From: Prorocentrum cordatum | Lineage: Eukaryota > Sar > Dinophyceae > Prorocentrales > Prorocentraceae | NCBI GenBank assembly: GCA_963575745.1 | Contig: CAUYUJ010004313.1 | Span: 504,963-568,962 of the forward strand | Direction: 5' to 3' | DNA: 64,000 nt | Shown here: positions 1 to 11,005 of the stretch, in pieces | Layout of the letters: each line of letters begins with the position of its first letter | How positions within the stretch are numbered: the stretch's first letter is position 1 | The notes under the pieces: generated by a model | Databases searched by the model: none | The model's input: the letters and a program-made list of their open reading frames with translations, nothing else | Told to the model about the DNA's origin: nothing | Position numbers and translations under genes: made by a program

Positions 1-645
1 CCTCCTCCTCCTCCTCCTCCTCCTCCATCCCTCGTCCTCAGCAAATAACTCCTCCCTGTGGCACCCCCAGACGTGTCGGTAGGGCGGGTCGGGCGTTGTG
101 CCTGAGACTTCCTCACCAGTTCGGACACTGAAGCTTGAAAATTCGCAACCGCTTCCCGCATGGAGGGCGGGTCCTTTTCAAAATGCGGTTCTCGCCTAGC
201 GCCGCGCACATTCGTCTTGAAAGGTTACAACAGTTCTACACATGCAGGGCGGGTCCTTTTCGAATGTGGCTCGCGCCTGAGCGCCGCACACGTTCGGCTC
301 AAAAGCTTGCAACAGCTTCAAATATGGAGGACAGGTGGTTTTCAAAATGCCATTACTGCATTAAGGCTGTGCACATTCTTTTACAAGTGCGCAAAAGCTT
401 CAAGGAGAAAGGGCGGTTCCTTTTGAAAAAAGGCTCTCGCCATCGCGCCGCGCACATTCGTCTTGACAGCTTGCAACAGCTTCAAGGATTCGTCTGACTG
501 ATGTCCCAGGGGTGGTTTCTGGCAAGATCTAGGGTGGTTTCTGGCAAGGCCTACGAAGAGGGAGCTTCGAGGAAGGGCTTATGTTTACATCGCTGGTGCG
601 TCTTGGGTTTGAACTGGTGCTGTTTGACGCTGATCGGACCTGAAG
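1..645 (+). repeat. Composite repeat module, copy A
   Basis: A CCT microsatellite at 1-27 is followed by a leader (about 46-135) that reappears at 54726-54820 and, more weakly, at 11449-11545. Then come about four degenerate copies of an 82-85-bp unit (157-497) built around a 'GGCTCTCGCC..AGCGCCGCGCACATTCGT' core, and a tail (556-640) that matches the end of copy C at 55340-55415. The order of parts is the same as in copies B and C, but most of the tail is missing here. Short ORFs across it are by-products of the repeat. Confidence 0.75.
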
Positions 646-661
646 AGCAGGCTTGTGATGC

Positions 662-830
662 ACTGGTCCACCTCCTCCACCTCCGCCTCCTCCTCATCAT
701 CATCATACTCCTGCTCCAAGCTACTGCTCCAGCACCTCACTCGCCGCCACTCGCCCTCCTCTCCCTCCTCTCCCTCCTCCTCCTCCTCCTCCTCTCCCTG
801 CTTCTCCTCCTCCTCCTCTTGCGCGGCGCG
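662..830 (+). repeat. Imperfect CTC/TCC microsatellite
   Basis: Pyrimidine-rich tract of CTC, TCC and a few CAT units. It ends exactly where the retroelement-like reading frame becomes recognisable, so it marks the 5' truncation point of that element. Confidence 0.8.
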
Positions 831-838
831 CGAGGGCG

Positions 839-2050
839 AGCCCGCCGCTCGCGTCCTCGGCTCGCTGCCCGTGGGGCTGCGAGGAGGCGGGCACCGTGCG
901 GAATTTGGCGTGGCGCTGCCCTGCACTGGATGGACCGCGCCGCCTCCAGCGCGGGGAGTCGCCCAGCTTCGCGGTGCTGCAGGAGGCGGAGGCGGCAACC
1001 CCCTGCGACGGCGAGGAGCATTTCACATGGTCGCGGGGGCTCCTGGCCGATCCGAGGTCGGAGGCGCCGCAACCCTTCCTGACCATCGTCGTTAGGCGCG
1101 CGGGCAGCCACCCAGGCGACGTCATGGTGCGAGAGGTGTTCCTGGATGGTTCGGCAGTGCGCACCCGCGACCGCCAGCTGGCTCGAGCGGGCTGGGCCGC
1201 GGTGACGACGTGGGCCAATGACACCGAGCGCACTGCCATGTGGGGGAACGTGCCGTGGCCGCTCCCGCAGGACAGTGGCGCGGACGAGCTGCAGGCTGCG
1301 GTCATGGCCCTTCATCATTGCATCGGCCCGATCATCCTTTACACGGATTCGCCCCTGGTCTACGACGGATGGATTGCGGGGAAGCGGTGGTGCACTGCAT
1401 GGAGGAGGGCATATCGCGAGCTGTGGCGCCAGTTCTGGCGGCTCGTCGAGGACCACGGCAGCGACAACATCGGCGTTGTGAAGGTCAAGGCGCACTGCAC
1501 GGAGTACGACGTCCGCGAGGGGCGCATCTCCGACCGGCAGCGCGCGGGGAACGCCAGGGCCGACGGTCGAGCGAAAGAGGGCGCCAGCCTCCACGCGGTC
1601 CCGCAAGAGCGGCTCGACCTCATTGACCTGGCGGACGACCTGGCCCTGGAGCTGACCTCGTGGATTGGCACGGCCATGCAGGAGGGCGACTCGCTCCTCA
1701 GGGCGCCCGACGGCTACGCAGCTCCGGGTCTGGAGGCCATCCGATGCGCTTGGCCTGGCTGCCGCCAGAGGCCCAAAGCTGATTGCGGCGTACAGGGCCA
1801 GCGGTGCGCGGGGCGAGCGTGCGACCGCCACGGCACGGCCTTGGAGATGGCTGGAGGCGTGCGCTGGAGCTGCTGGGAGTGCGCCGACGACGGGGTGGCG
1901 ATCCAGGGCGGCCGGGCGGCTGTCAGCGGCGGCGGCGGCCAGGCGGGCAGCGCGGCGGCGGCGGCCATCGCGGTGGCGGCCGTCGGGGCGGCGCTGGCGA
2001 CCCAGGCCGCTGGCGGGCGGCGGCGACGAGGTCGACGAGGCCGCCGCTGA
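839..2050 (+). pseudogene. 5'-truncated LINE ORF with RNase H domain
   Basis: The frame is open upstream of the GTG at 896. From about 860 it encodes a Cys motif (CPWGCEEAGT..LAWRCP) like the zinc-type motif that precedes RNase H in dinoflagellate LINE polyproteins. The RNase H domain follows with its acidic residues in order: FLDGSA (about codon 81 from 896), the Glu of ADELQAA, YTDS, the His of VKVKAHC, and the Asp of GNARADGRA. It would degrade the RNA strand of RNA:DNA hybrids during retrotransposition. No reverse transcriptase or endonuclease is present; upstream is only a CTC microsatellite. A Cys-rich stretch (CAWPGCRQ..CAGRACDRHG..WSCWEC) follows. The frame then runs into low-complexity Ala/Gly/Arg and stops, while the expected C-terminus continues in the +1 frame. 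Dead or partial copy; assignment of the domain is firm, the family name is inference. Confidence 0.8.
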
Positions 2051-2828
2051 GGGCCCAGCGCCCGGCGCATCCCAGGGCGCCTCCGTCGGCGACGGGGCAG
2101 CGCCCGCTGCTGGCAAGACCCCGCGGCTGACGCAAGGCGGGGAGAGCGCCGCGGCCGCCCCGCTTTCGGCTGGTTCTGCTGGCGCGGCCCCGCGGGTGGC
2201 GCACGGCGCGGCCGCCGGCACCCCAGCCCGAGGACGGGCGCCGCCGCCCGCGCGGGAATTGGCCGAGTCCAGGCCCGACTCGGCCACGCGCCGCGCGGGC
2301 GGGAGCGACGCGGCAGACGTCGGGGACCAGGCCGCCGGGCGGGCTGCCGCCGGGGGCGCCCCAGGGGCCAGTGGGCGTGCTGCTGGTGCGGCCGCGGGGG
2401 CCGCCGAGCCTGGTCCTGCGCCCGCCGCCGCCGCCCTCGCTCGGGCCCGCGGGGGCCGCGGCCGCGGCCGCGGACGCGGGCGTGGCGCCGCGCAGGCTGC
2501 TGCGCCTGCCGCTGGCGCGGCTGCTGGAGGCGGCGGCCAGGCGGCGGCCGTGCCTCCCCCGCCGAGGCCGCCGTGGCGGAATGCGGCCATCCACGACACG
2601 CACGTGCTCTACGTGGCGGGGCCGCGCGTGTTCTGCAACGTGTGCGGCTGCAGCGCGGCGTCGGCGAGGGTCATGGGCCTGGCGGAGCCGTGCCTGCGCC
2701 GCGCGACGTCCGACAGGCAGGCGGACGTCCTCCGCCGCCTGCGGCGCGGGCTGCACCAGACGCAGACGGGCTGGCTCGGGGAGCCCGAGGCGCTGCGCGG
2801 GCGCCAGCGCAGCCGCTCACGACGCTGA
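2025..2828 (+). pseudogene. C-terminal part of the same retroelement, shifted frame
   Basis: This frame overlaps the end of the RNase H frame. A long Ala/Gly/Pro/Arg-rich linker leads to a compact C-terminal motif, HVLYVAGPRVFCNVCGCSAA followed by L.EPC, with a CxxCG pair and a later Cys. That is a pattern I associate with the C-termini of dinoflagellate retroelement polyproteins. The switch between frames lies near 2020-2035 in a (GGC)-rich stretch, a typical place for a slippage indel. Removing one frameshift would join the two parts, so this is most simply one broken ORF rather than two genes. The linker's composition follows the local GC repeats. Confidence 0.6.
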
Positions 2829-3000
2829 GCGGGAGGCGAGGCCGGCGCGGTGAGGGCTGCTCCCGCGCGGGTCCAGAGCGGTGAGGTCCGCTCCCGCTCG
2901 TGACGTGCGCTGGCCAGGGCAGCCGCGCCCGGAGGGGTGGCGGGCCTTGGGCGGCTTGCGGCGGCTGTGCGAGGAGCGCGTCGTCCGCAGGAGGGGGATC

Positions 3001-3031
3001 ATCAGCATCATCATCATCATCATCATCATCA

Positions 3032-3116
<85 letters not shown>

Positions 3117-3135
3117 GTCATCATCATCCCTTCTT
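3001..3135 (+). repeat. ATC/CAT microsatellite
   Basis: About 45 nearly perfect ATC units. All six frames are open through it, which creates artificial poly-His, poly-Ile, poly-Ser and poly-Met ORFs. Confidence 0.95.
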
Positions 3136-3489
3136 CGTCCAAGTCCTCTGCTATACTCCTTCTCCGCGACCCTCCGTCCCTCCTCCTCCCCGTCCGCGGG
3201 CGGGACAGTCCCGAGAACCCGGCCGAGGAGAGAGCAGCCGACCCCGAGGCGTCAGCCCCAGCAGCCGCGCACACCCTGCGGCCGAGGTCCTCGGCGACGG
3301 CCTCCCCCGTGGGGCGCGACCGGCGCGGAGAGCCGTGCCGGAGAGTGGGCGAGGGGGCGCAGGCGGAGCCCCGCGCTGGGGGGCCGCGGACAGAGCTCCC
3401 CGTGGGGCACGGTCCGCGTGTGCGTGCCAGGATGCGCAGGTGGGGCGCGCAGGGCCGCTGGCGGAGCTCCCGGTGGGGGCACCTTGCCG

Positions 3490-3605
3490 TCGCTCGGACG
3501 TCCATGTCCCGTGCATGTGTCGGTTTCGTGCGTGTTTTTTTTGCTCGATGGTCCAGGATGGTCCTCGATGGTTCTCGCCGAGAAAAAAAGCACACGTCCG
3601 AGCGA
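3490..3605. mobile_element. Short TIR element, family T2, copy 1
   Basis: Ends are inverted: left TCGCTCGGACGT, right ACGTCCGAGCGA. The 5 bp just outside each end are both TGCCG, a plausible target-site duplication. The interior (CTCGATGGTCC..CCTCGATGGTTCTCGCC) is shared with copies at 19708, 41377 and 49975. There is no coding capacity, so it is a non-autonomous MITE- or introner-like element. Confidence 0.8.
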
Positions 3606-4043
3606 TGCCGAGGCACAGTCCGAGGGCCGAAGTGGGCGAGGGGGCGGACGAGGACAGCTGCACTGGAGCAGCCAACAGAGCTCCCCGTGGGTCACCGTCC
3701 ACTGGCGGGCGTGCTCGGCAGCGGCAGGGGAGAGGGCGGAGCGGGGCGGGAGGCCGGAGGCAGGCGTGCGCGCGGCGCCGCGGACTGGACAACGAGGACC
3801 CCGACTCCGCAGGAGGCCAGGAGACCTGGAACCGCTGGCCTCCCATGCGAGGGGGGCACGGGCTCAGCGGACCCGGCCGGGGCCGGCGGCGCATCGCCGG
3901 CAGCACGGAGACGGGCACCCGACGGCCAGGCGGCACGTTCCGGGAGCACCCGAGGCCCCCGATCGGCGACGCAGGGGCGACTCGGAGTCCATGTTTCCGC
4001 CCCCGGGGCCGAATACCCCTACCTGCGCCCCCACAGGAGCCTT
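3606..4043. other. No recognisable feature
   Basis: GC-rich sequence without a convincing exon, RNA gene or tandem repeat. Confidence 0.5.
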
Positions 4044-4240
4044 GGGGGTCCCAAAACCGTGGTGTTGACCTCGGGATCCCCAAGGACCTCACCGCGCGGT
4101 GCGTCACCAAACGGTCCTTGGGGCCCTGGAGGCCCCAGTCGCCCGACACGTCCCCGGAGAACGACCCCGGGCCCCAAAGCCGCGCGGTGGCCCCGACTCC
4201 CCACGGGCTCACCAGACGGTGTGGCCACCGCACCGTGCGA
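4044..4240. repeat. ACCGTGCGGTGA-type dispersed repeat, copy 1
   Basis: About 200 bp that align along their whole length with 27509-27710. Both contain several inverted copies of an ACCGYGCGGTGA-like word, the shared phrase CCCTGGAGGCCCC, and the same ending (ACGGTGTGG..CCCCACC or similar). The many internal inverted words suggest a folding, non-coding element. Confidence 0.65.
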
Positions 4241-5379
4241 GGACTGCCGCGAGAGAGAGCTGGCCCCCCCGTCGCCCTCCCGGGAGGGATGCAGGTGACG
4301 ATCATCAGCCTCTGCCAGTCCAATTCTATCAGGTAGGCGTCCTTGCACGCGGCGAGGAACCTGAGCGCGGCGGCAGAAGGCAGGAGAGGCGGGCGGGGAC
4401 AAGCCAGGCGCGCTCGCGCCATACCTGACACTCTGCCCCTCCCACACATCCCTTCCCGTTGCGGTGTTCTCTATCCGCCAACGCGTGTCCTGGCGGACCT
4501 GGAACTCCGAAGAGGGCCCCATAGTGTTATGCGCAATCGGAGCAAAAAAAGGGAGCTGCGCACACTGGACGAGGAGGTGGTGGATAAGCAGGAGGATCAG
4601 CAGGAGGAACAGAAGGAGGATGAGGAAAGAGGACGAGGACGAACAGCAGCAGTAGCAGAAGCTGGAGTGGACGGAGAGGGAGGAGCAGGAAGACCAGGAA
4701 AGGCGGAGGAGGATACGTGAGGGGGGCGACAACGGTGAAAAAGGACTCGGACCCAGAACAGAGACCCGCACCAGGGAGAGAGCGCAAAACTGAATGACGG
4801 GAGCAAGACGCCGAGCAAACCTGAGGCCCGCGCTGCAGCTGGAGCACCACTATGAGGCAGCGCAGACAAGCGCACTGTAAACCCTAAAACAGAATTCCAA
4901 TGCTTGAAACTCTGTGGGTAAAGGCAATACGCGGGGGGGGCAGGCTATCTTCCAGACAGAGCCAGGGGAGAGAGGGGAGAGCAGGATCCACAGGGTGTAA
5001 CTTGCAAAGAGAGGTCGGCGGGCGGGCGTTCGTCCTCCTCCTCCTCCCCCCGTCTCCTCCTCCTCCCCCCTTTTGACGAAGGTGGCCAGGCTGTAAGCAC
5101 GAAGGCTCGCAACGCCCGTGTGGATCACGCAAAAAAAAACTTAAACAGATGCAGGCGCGGTGGCCTAGAAGTTCGACCTCTGTGTGGGCGCAGCAGGATA
5201 AAAGCCGAGTGTAGTGAGGATCATCCTGACAAGGGTATAGTGAGGATCATCCTGACAAGGGACCCCGCCATATGCAGCTGCGACTACATGCAGCTGCAAG
5301 GCTCATACTACGAGGGTTCCCGCCCGAGACTTCCTCGCGCGCGATTCACTACCGGTTCCTGAAGCTCCTCGTGGCGCCA
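4241..5379. other. Non-coding stretch with minor repeats
   Basis: Contains an impure GGA-rich part (about 4575-4715), a homopurine/pyrimidine patch (5035-5075) and a 28-bp direct duplication at about 5211-5262 (AGTGAGGATCATCCTGACAA twice). No convincing exon. Confidence 0.5.
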
Positions 5380-6115
5380 GGAAGCGTGTGAGGGGTGTGC
5401 CGACATGGGCGAGGGGGCGCACGCAGACCTGCAACTGGGACCTTCGGTGGTGAGGGGTGTGCCGAAAGGGGCGGGGGTACGTATGCGGGCCCTGCCACTG
5501 AGAGCTTCAGCGGAGCCCTCTACGGGGCCACGAAGCGTCTGAGGGGTGAGCCGACACAGGCGGGGGGACGCATTCGGACCCGGCCACCGGGGCCGTCGGT
5601 GGAGCTCCCTATAGGGCCACGGAGCGTGTGAAGGCTGTACCGATATGCTCGGGGGGACGCATGCAGACCCTGCCACTGGGACCTTCGGTGGAGCCCCCAG
5701 AGTGGCCACACAAGCTGTGAGTGGTGTGCCGAAATGGGCGGGGGAACGCATACGGACCCTGCCACTGGAGCCTTCGGTGAAGCTCCCTATGGGGCCCCAC
5801 GGTCCGTGCGAGTGGCGTGCCGAACTGCGCGTACGCGTGCGGACCCTGCCACTGGGGCCTTCGGTGAGGCTCTCTGTGGGGCCACGAACTGTGCGAAGGG
5901 TGTACCGAAATTGGCGGTGTGACGTATGCGGACTCTGCCACTGGGGCCTTCGGTGGAGCTCCCTATGGGGCCACGAAGCGTGTGAGGGCTGTGTCGAAAT
6001 GGGTGGAGGGACGCATGCGGACCCTGCCACTGGAGCCTTCAGTGAAACTCTCTCACTAGGGCCACGAAGCGTGCGAGAGGTGCGCCGAAATGGCGCACAC
6101 GCGGAAAGCAAAAGC
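5380..6115 (+). repeat. ~88-bp tandem repeat (GTGAGGGGTGTGCCGA unit), nine copies
   Basis: The key word GTGAGGGGTGTGCCGAAATG and variants start near 5388, 5451, 5539, 5629, 5716, 5808, 5894, 5981 and 6070. The linking part reads CGGACCCTGCCACTGG then CCTTCGGTGGAGCTCC. Related units occur at 57740-57990 in the same orientation and at 22150-23460 inverted. Confidence 0.85.
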
Positions 6116-6127
6116 ACGGTGCCGACA

Positions 6128-6132
6128 ATGGC

Positions 6133-6164
<32 letters not shown>

Positions 6165-6213
6165 GGAGGAGGAGGAGGAGGAGTAGGAGGAGAACGATGA
6201 TGTCGATGATGAA

Positions 6214-6258
<45 letters not shown>

Positions 6259-6765
6259 GTTGATGATGATAATGGTGGTGATGATGATGATCATGTTCAT
6301 GGCCATGATCATGATGATGATGATTGTGATGACGATCATGATGATGATGGTGACAATGATGGTGCGTATGATGATACTGATGCTGAAGATGATGAGGATG
6401 GTGATGATGATGATGATGACGATGATGATGATGATGATGATGCTGACGATGATGGTGATAATGATGATGACGACGATGATGATGATGATGATGATGGTGA
6501 TGGTGCTGCTGGTGATGATGATGATGCTGCGGACGAAGGTGATGCTGACGATGATGAGGATGATGAGTATGGTGCTGATGATTCCGATGCTGATGGCGAT
6601 GACAGTGAAGGTGATGAAGATGATGATGATTGTGATTATGATGATGTGATAATGTGATGATGGCGACGATGCTGATGGTGACGGCGATGGTGATGATGTT
6701 GACGACGACGAAGATGATGGTGATGATGATGATACTGGTGATGATGACGCTGATGCTGACAATAC

Positions 6766-6801
<36 letters not shown>

Positions 6802-7230
6802 CGGTGGTGATGATTGTGTTCATACTGGTCATGATGACAATGATGATTGTGATGCTGACGATGGTGCTGATTATGATTGTGATAGTGATGACGATGATGA
6901 CGATGATGGCGCCGTTGATGCTGGTGATGATGATGATGACGCTGATGGTGATGATACTGACGCTGGTGACGAAGACGGTGATGCTGATGATGATTATGGA
7001 GGTGGTGGTGATGCGGATGATGATGACAATGATCATACTCATGATCCTGATTACGACGATGATGATGATACTGATGATGATGATGATGATGAGGAGGAGG
7101 AGGAGGAGGATCATGATGACGATGTGAAGGAGGCGGAGGGAGGAAGGGGGGATGATGATATGGATGATGGTGATGGCGACGATGATGACGACGGTGATGA
7201 CGATGATAATGACGATGACGATGAGGACGC
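6128..7230 (+). repeat. 1.1-kb GAT microsatellite
   Basis: Imperfect GAT units with GAC, GCT, GGT and short GAG interruptions. It is the opposite strand sense to the CAT arrays at 3.0, 12.0, 43.6 and 58.6 kb. Long His-, Met- or Ile-rich ORFs over it are artefacts. Confidence 0.95.
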
Positions 7231-7689
7231 AGAATGGAAGGAGGGAGGGGCAGCGGAAGGAAGGATGGAGTGAACGCGGGGCGCCCTCTCTTCTTAAAAC
7301 GAGGACCCAACACCACAGGATGGTTGGGAACAAAACGAGCAGCGCAAAGGCCCGCTAAGACATAGAGTATGCGCCCAACTGGTCAACGAGGGGGGGATGA
7401 CTCCCCCATCCTCCTTCTCATCCTCATCCTCCTGCTTCTCATCCTCTTCATTATCTTCCCCCACACTTAGCGACTCGATGTGATACCCCTGCTGCTCTCT
7501 TCCCTGATCGTGGGCCAGCGTGCTCTCTCTCACGCATCGCTTGCGAGCTCAAGGTTCCATGATTTGGCAATCCAAGTGCCCGGCTTTCCATTAGAACCTT
7601 CCCGGTCCTTCGGAATGGCGTTCCCGCCGCAGCGCCGGGAAGCGTGCCGTTCAGTCTGGCGCTCTCGCCCCAGCGCGGCCCGCACTTCT

Positions 7690-7850
7690 GGATCCGATTC
7701 CTTCCCCGCCGCTGCCCCCCCCCCTCCTTCCCCCCTCCTCCGCACTCCCCTGGCCCTCCAGCTCCTCCTCTGCTCCTCCTCCTCCTCGTCCTCCTCCTCC
7801 TCCTTCTCCTCCTCCTCCTCCTCTCCTCCCCCGTGCCAAAGGCTACCCGC
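7690..7850 (+). repeat. CTC microsatellite, imperfect
   Basis: Pyrimidine tract made of CTC/TCC units. It is followed at 7935-8080 by a block (AGGGAGCTGGGGCGACAC..) that recurs, diverged, at 9195-9330. Confidence 0.8.
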
Positions 7851-7934
7851 ATCCTTCGGGGTCGATTCTTGTGAGGGACGCACGGGGCGCTGGTAAGAGA
7901 GTGCTGCTCGGGCACTCTCGACGAGCACCCTCAC

Positions 7935-8080
7935 AAGCCCCCTAAGGCTAGGGAGCTGGGGCGACACCAGCGCTCCATCCTTCATCCTGCTTCCACCGCT
8001 GCTACCCCATCCTTCTTTGCCATTGTGCTACCCCGGTGCCCTTGCTCTCTCCCAGCTCATCCCGCTACCCCCGTCTTTCC
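7935..8080 (+). repeat. Dispersed duplicate, member 1
   Basis: Shares AGG-AGCTGGGGCG-CAC and CACC..CTACCCCATCCTT-like words in the same order with 9195-9330. A diverged duplication of about 140 bp, non-coding. Confidence 0.5.
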
Positions 8081-8585
8081 AATAGGCTCGGGCCTACCTC
8101 CCCGCGGGGCGAAATTACTTTCCCCCGCAGGAAGTTGCCGACGTGCCCAACTTGGGATATTGAATTTATTTGTTGCCTGGGTTGTTCGCTTGCCCCGTCT
8201 TCCCTCTTCTCTTCTTCCCTCTATCTGCTGCCCCGTCCTGTTTCGCCTTTTGTTTCCCCTGTTTCCTTGTTATTCCCTTGTCTTCCTGCTTTTCCATTCC
8301 TGCGGCGCTCCTTCTTGCGGTGGTATTAATTTTGCTTCGCAGCTCTCCAAAGGTGTCTACTTGTTCATTCGGACGCCCGTCTGTGGAGCAGTTTCGCATC
8401 AGTGGAAGGAGTGCCGAGCTCCGGGTATCTTCTCCCTCCTTCGTGTGTACTTTCCTACAGAGAGGCCGCAAGAGCCGGTACAAGGTGATACCCTTGGGCC
8501 GGTACCGGACGGATGGACCGGTACACCCAAAATCGTATGCTTACGCAAGCTGTGCTATGAATTACCATTACGCTTTCAGCATCTG
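8081..8585. other. Lower-GC, pyrimidine-rich spacer
   Basis: Rich in CTT, TCC and CCT. ORFs on both strands are low complexity and I recognise no domain. Confidence 0.4.
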
Positions 8586-8589
8586 TCCG

Positions 8590-8870
8590 ATTGCAGAGCT
8601 CGTGTTAAATTTCTGGCCCTCTGGGAGCCCTCTTGGAGCGCTCTTGAGGCCCTCCTGGGGCCTTGCGGGAGCCGTTTCAGGGCCCTGAGAGGCCCCCAGG
8701 CCCCCAAAAGGGCATAGAATTCAACAGAAATTTAACAGAAAACGCCTCGTTGTTGGAGAGCGCGTTCTGTCAAATTTCTGTTAAATTTCAGGCCGTCTTG
8801 GGGCCCTCTTGGAGCGCTCTTGGGGCTCTCCTGGGGCGCTTCTGGGGCCCTGCGGGGGCCGTTTGAGATC
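8590..8870 (+). repeat. Degenerate decamer repeat (CTCTTGGAGC type)
   Basis: Two blocks of ten-base words such as CCTCTTGGAGCG and CTCCTGGGGC surround a near-palindrome (CAGAAATTTAACAGAAAA .. TTCTGTTAAATTTC). The reverse-complement word (GCTCCAAGAG) dominates at 32565-32795, 40690-41030 and 59985-60065. Confidence 0.7.
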
Positions 8871-9194
8871 CCACGTCCATATCTGATCCTCCCAAACTCC
8901 CCACGCTACTTGGCATTTACCCGCGACGGCCTGGTCGACTTGGCTCTGTCCCAGCCGAGTGACCGAAGAGGTCGGCAGCGCCTACGGCAAGGCTCTAACC
9001 AACCCGCCCCTCCCCCGTCCATTTGCTGGGCGCCATTTTCTTATGCCGGCTTACTACTGCTTCCGTCCCTGCTTCCTTTGTCCTCTGTCTTCCCAGTTAC
9101 CCGCCCCCTCCTTCACATGAGATTCGCTCAACACCTTTATCTGTTCGCCCGCTTCCATGCACGCTGTCATCTTGAGCCAAGCGTTTATCACTAG

Positions 9195-9330
9195 CCTTCA
9201 AAGGCCAGGAAGCTGGGGCGCCACAGCCACCCCCTCATCCGTTTCTCCACCACAGCGACCCCATCTTTCCTGGCCTCGCTGTGGTCCCGTTTCCCCTGTT
9301 GTCTCCCTGTTATTGCTTCCCGCTCGCTCT
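9195..9330 (+). repeat. Dispersed duplicate, member 2
   Basis: Diverged partner of 7935-8080. It leads into a CT-rich simple repeat (9330-9450). Confidence 0.5.
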
Positions 9331-9714
9331 CTTTCTCTTTCTCTCTCCCTCTCTTCTTCTCTCTCTCTCTCTCGCTGTGTGCCTTGCTCCTGGTCCTCTT
9401 CCTCCTGCTCCTCCTCCTCCCCCTCCTTCTCTTTTCATGCCTCTTTCTTCCATGCCCGTTGCCCCATCATCCATGACCATCCGGCTACCCCATTGACGGG
9501 CACCCGACAGTGCCGCTTCATATTTGAACCCGTTGATCCCATTGCCGCTTTCACTTTATCTGTCGGGCCACTCGTCCATCTTGCATTCGGTCCTAACGGT
9601 TGTGCAAGTAGACCATTTCCGGCTTCCCATCGAACCTGGAGGGCATTTCATCAGGCACGGCCCGGCTCCTCCTTCTCGCGAAAGCGTGTCACGGCGTGCC
9701 GTCCCCGTGGCATT

Positions 9715-9935
9715 TACCACGCTGTGCGTGGCTCGCCCGTGCATCCGCCCGCGGAATGACGTTCAGGGCCGTTCAACACTCTAATACGCATGTGTCTCGC
9801 CCACGTTCCCGCCCATGGAATGCCCTCCAGTAGCCTCTCAACAGGCCGCCCAACCCTTACACTTGTGTGTGTGGCTCGCCCATTGATCAGCCCATGGAAT
9901 GCCCTTCAGGGCCGTCCAACACTCAAACCAAGATA
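9715..9935 (+). repeat. 63-82-bp tandem repeat, three units
   Basis: GTGGCTCGCCC recurs at about 9728, 9791 (variant) and 9873, each followed by CCC.TGGAATG.C.T and AACACT- or AACCCT-type ends. Confidence 0.65.
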
Positions 9936-10857
9936 CAAGGGCGATGGCCGGGCGAGATAGCTTGCGCCACAGTATCACCCGTACCTTGCGCGACTTCGCA
10001 TAGCGTTACTTGTGGCACGGTTATCTTGCAACCCCAAATCGGGTGTCCAAGCTTCGCGTCTACTCCCCCGTGCCACTCACTCATTTTTTTTCTCTGGTCG
10101 CCTGGACAGCGGGAAACCCATTCTTGTGTCCAATCAACCGCTCGGCTCACAGGCGGGGAGTTGCACGCATCCCTGCGCCCCTGAACTCGATTTCGCCGCC
10201 CCCATCTTCTCGTACATTCTCGATTCGGTCTTCGCTGTCTGATGCGTGCTTCCTGCTGCTGATTTGTTCCTTCTATCGGTCTCACTATCGTTCTCATTTC
10301 CTCTGCGATGTCACCCCCCAACCTATGTGTCATCCATCATCGCATTCCTCTCCGCTACCCGATATCCCACCTGCCTTCCCACCCCAGGCTTTCGCTGGAG
10401 ACCCCAGCGCACTCGCCCAACTGACGACCATTTCATTTCCATTGCTTGCCCGAGCAGGCAAACCCACTCCCAAAGGGTCTCACCACCGGTCACAGGTGTC
10501 TCTCGAAAGGCGGCCGTCTTTTCGGCGCCCTCGGACAGAGGCAGCACGCGAGCACCTCTCGGTTGGTGGCTGCATCAGACACCACCGAGAAGTAACGCCC
10601 CTTACGGTGCCAACTCGCACAGGGGCCAGCCACCCTCAAGGCTGTGTAATCCGCCAGTATCCTCCTCCTCTCCTCCTCCGCCGCACTCCCCTGCTCCTTC
10701 TGCTCCTCCTGCTGGGCACTCGCTCGGGGAAGCTCGAAAGGTGTGGCCACCGCCATCGAGCCACCGCGAGGAACACACCACGAACGAAAGGGGCCGTGCA
10801 GGCTCTGGCGAGCCTCGGCCACGCAGAAAAGTTCCTGCAGCCCCCTCCCGATGCCAG
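9936..10857. other. No recognisable feature
   Basis: Mixed-composition sequence. Overlapping ORFs on both strands show no domain or biased codon use that would make one of them convincing. Confidence 0.4.
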
Positions 10858-11005
10858 AAGTAATCCTTACTGCAGGAATCCCTCGGTCCTCCCTCCCCCG
10901 CGCCCTGCTGACGCTCGCTGAGTAATATCCTTATTTCGGGAATCCCTCGGTCCTCCCTCCCCCTGCTGCCTGTTAGAGTAATCCTTATTTCAGGAATCAC
11001 TCGGC
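10858..11005 (+). repeat. 56-62-bp tandem repeat, 2.5 units
   Basis: AGTAATCCTTATTTCAGGAA variants begin at about 10858, 10920 and 10976, each followed by TCCCTCGG and CCTCCCTCCCCC. Confidence 0.85.

Noticed and set aside
737-2599. 620-residue minus-strand ORF
   Set aside because: It lies antisense to the RNase H ORF, and its Ala/Arg/Pro-rich sequence follows the GC-rich third positions of that gene.
7152-7358. Short ORFs beside the GAT array
   Set aside because: Met/Asp-rich translation of the array plus a few flanking codons.
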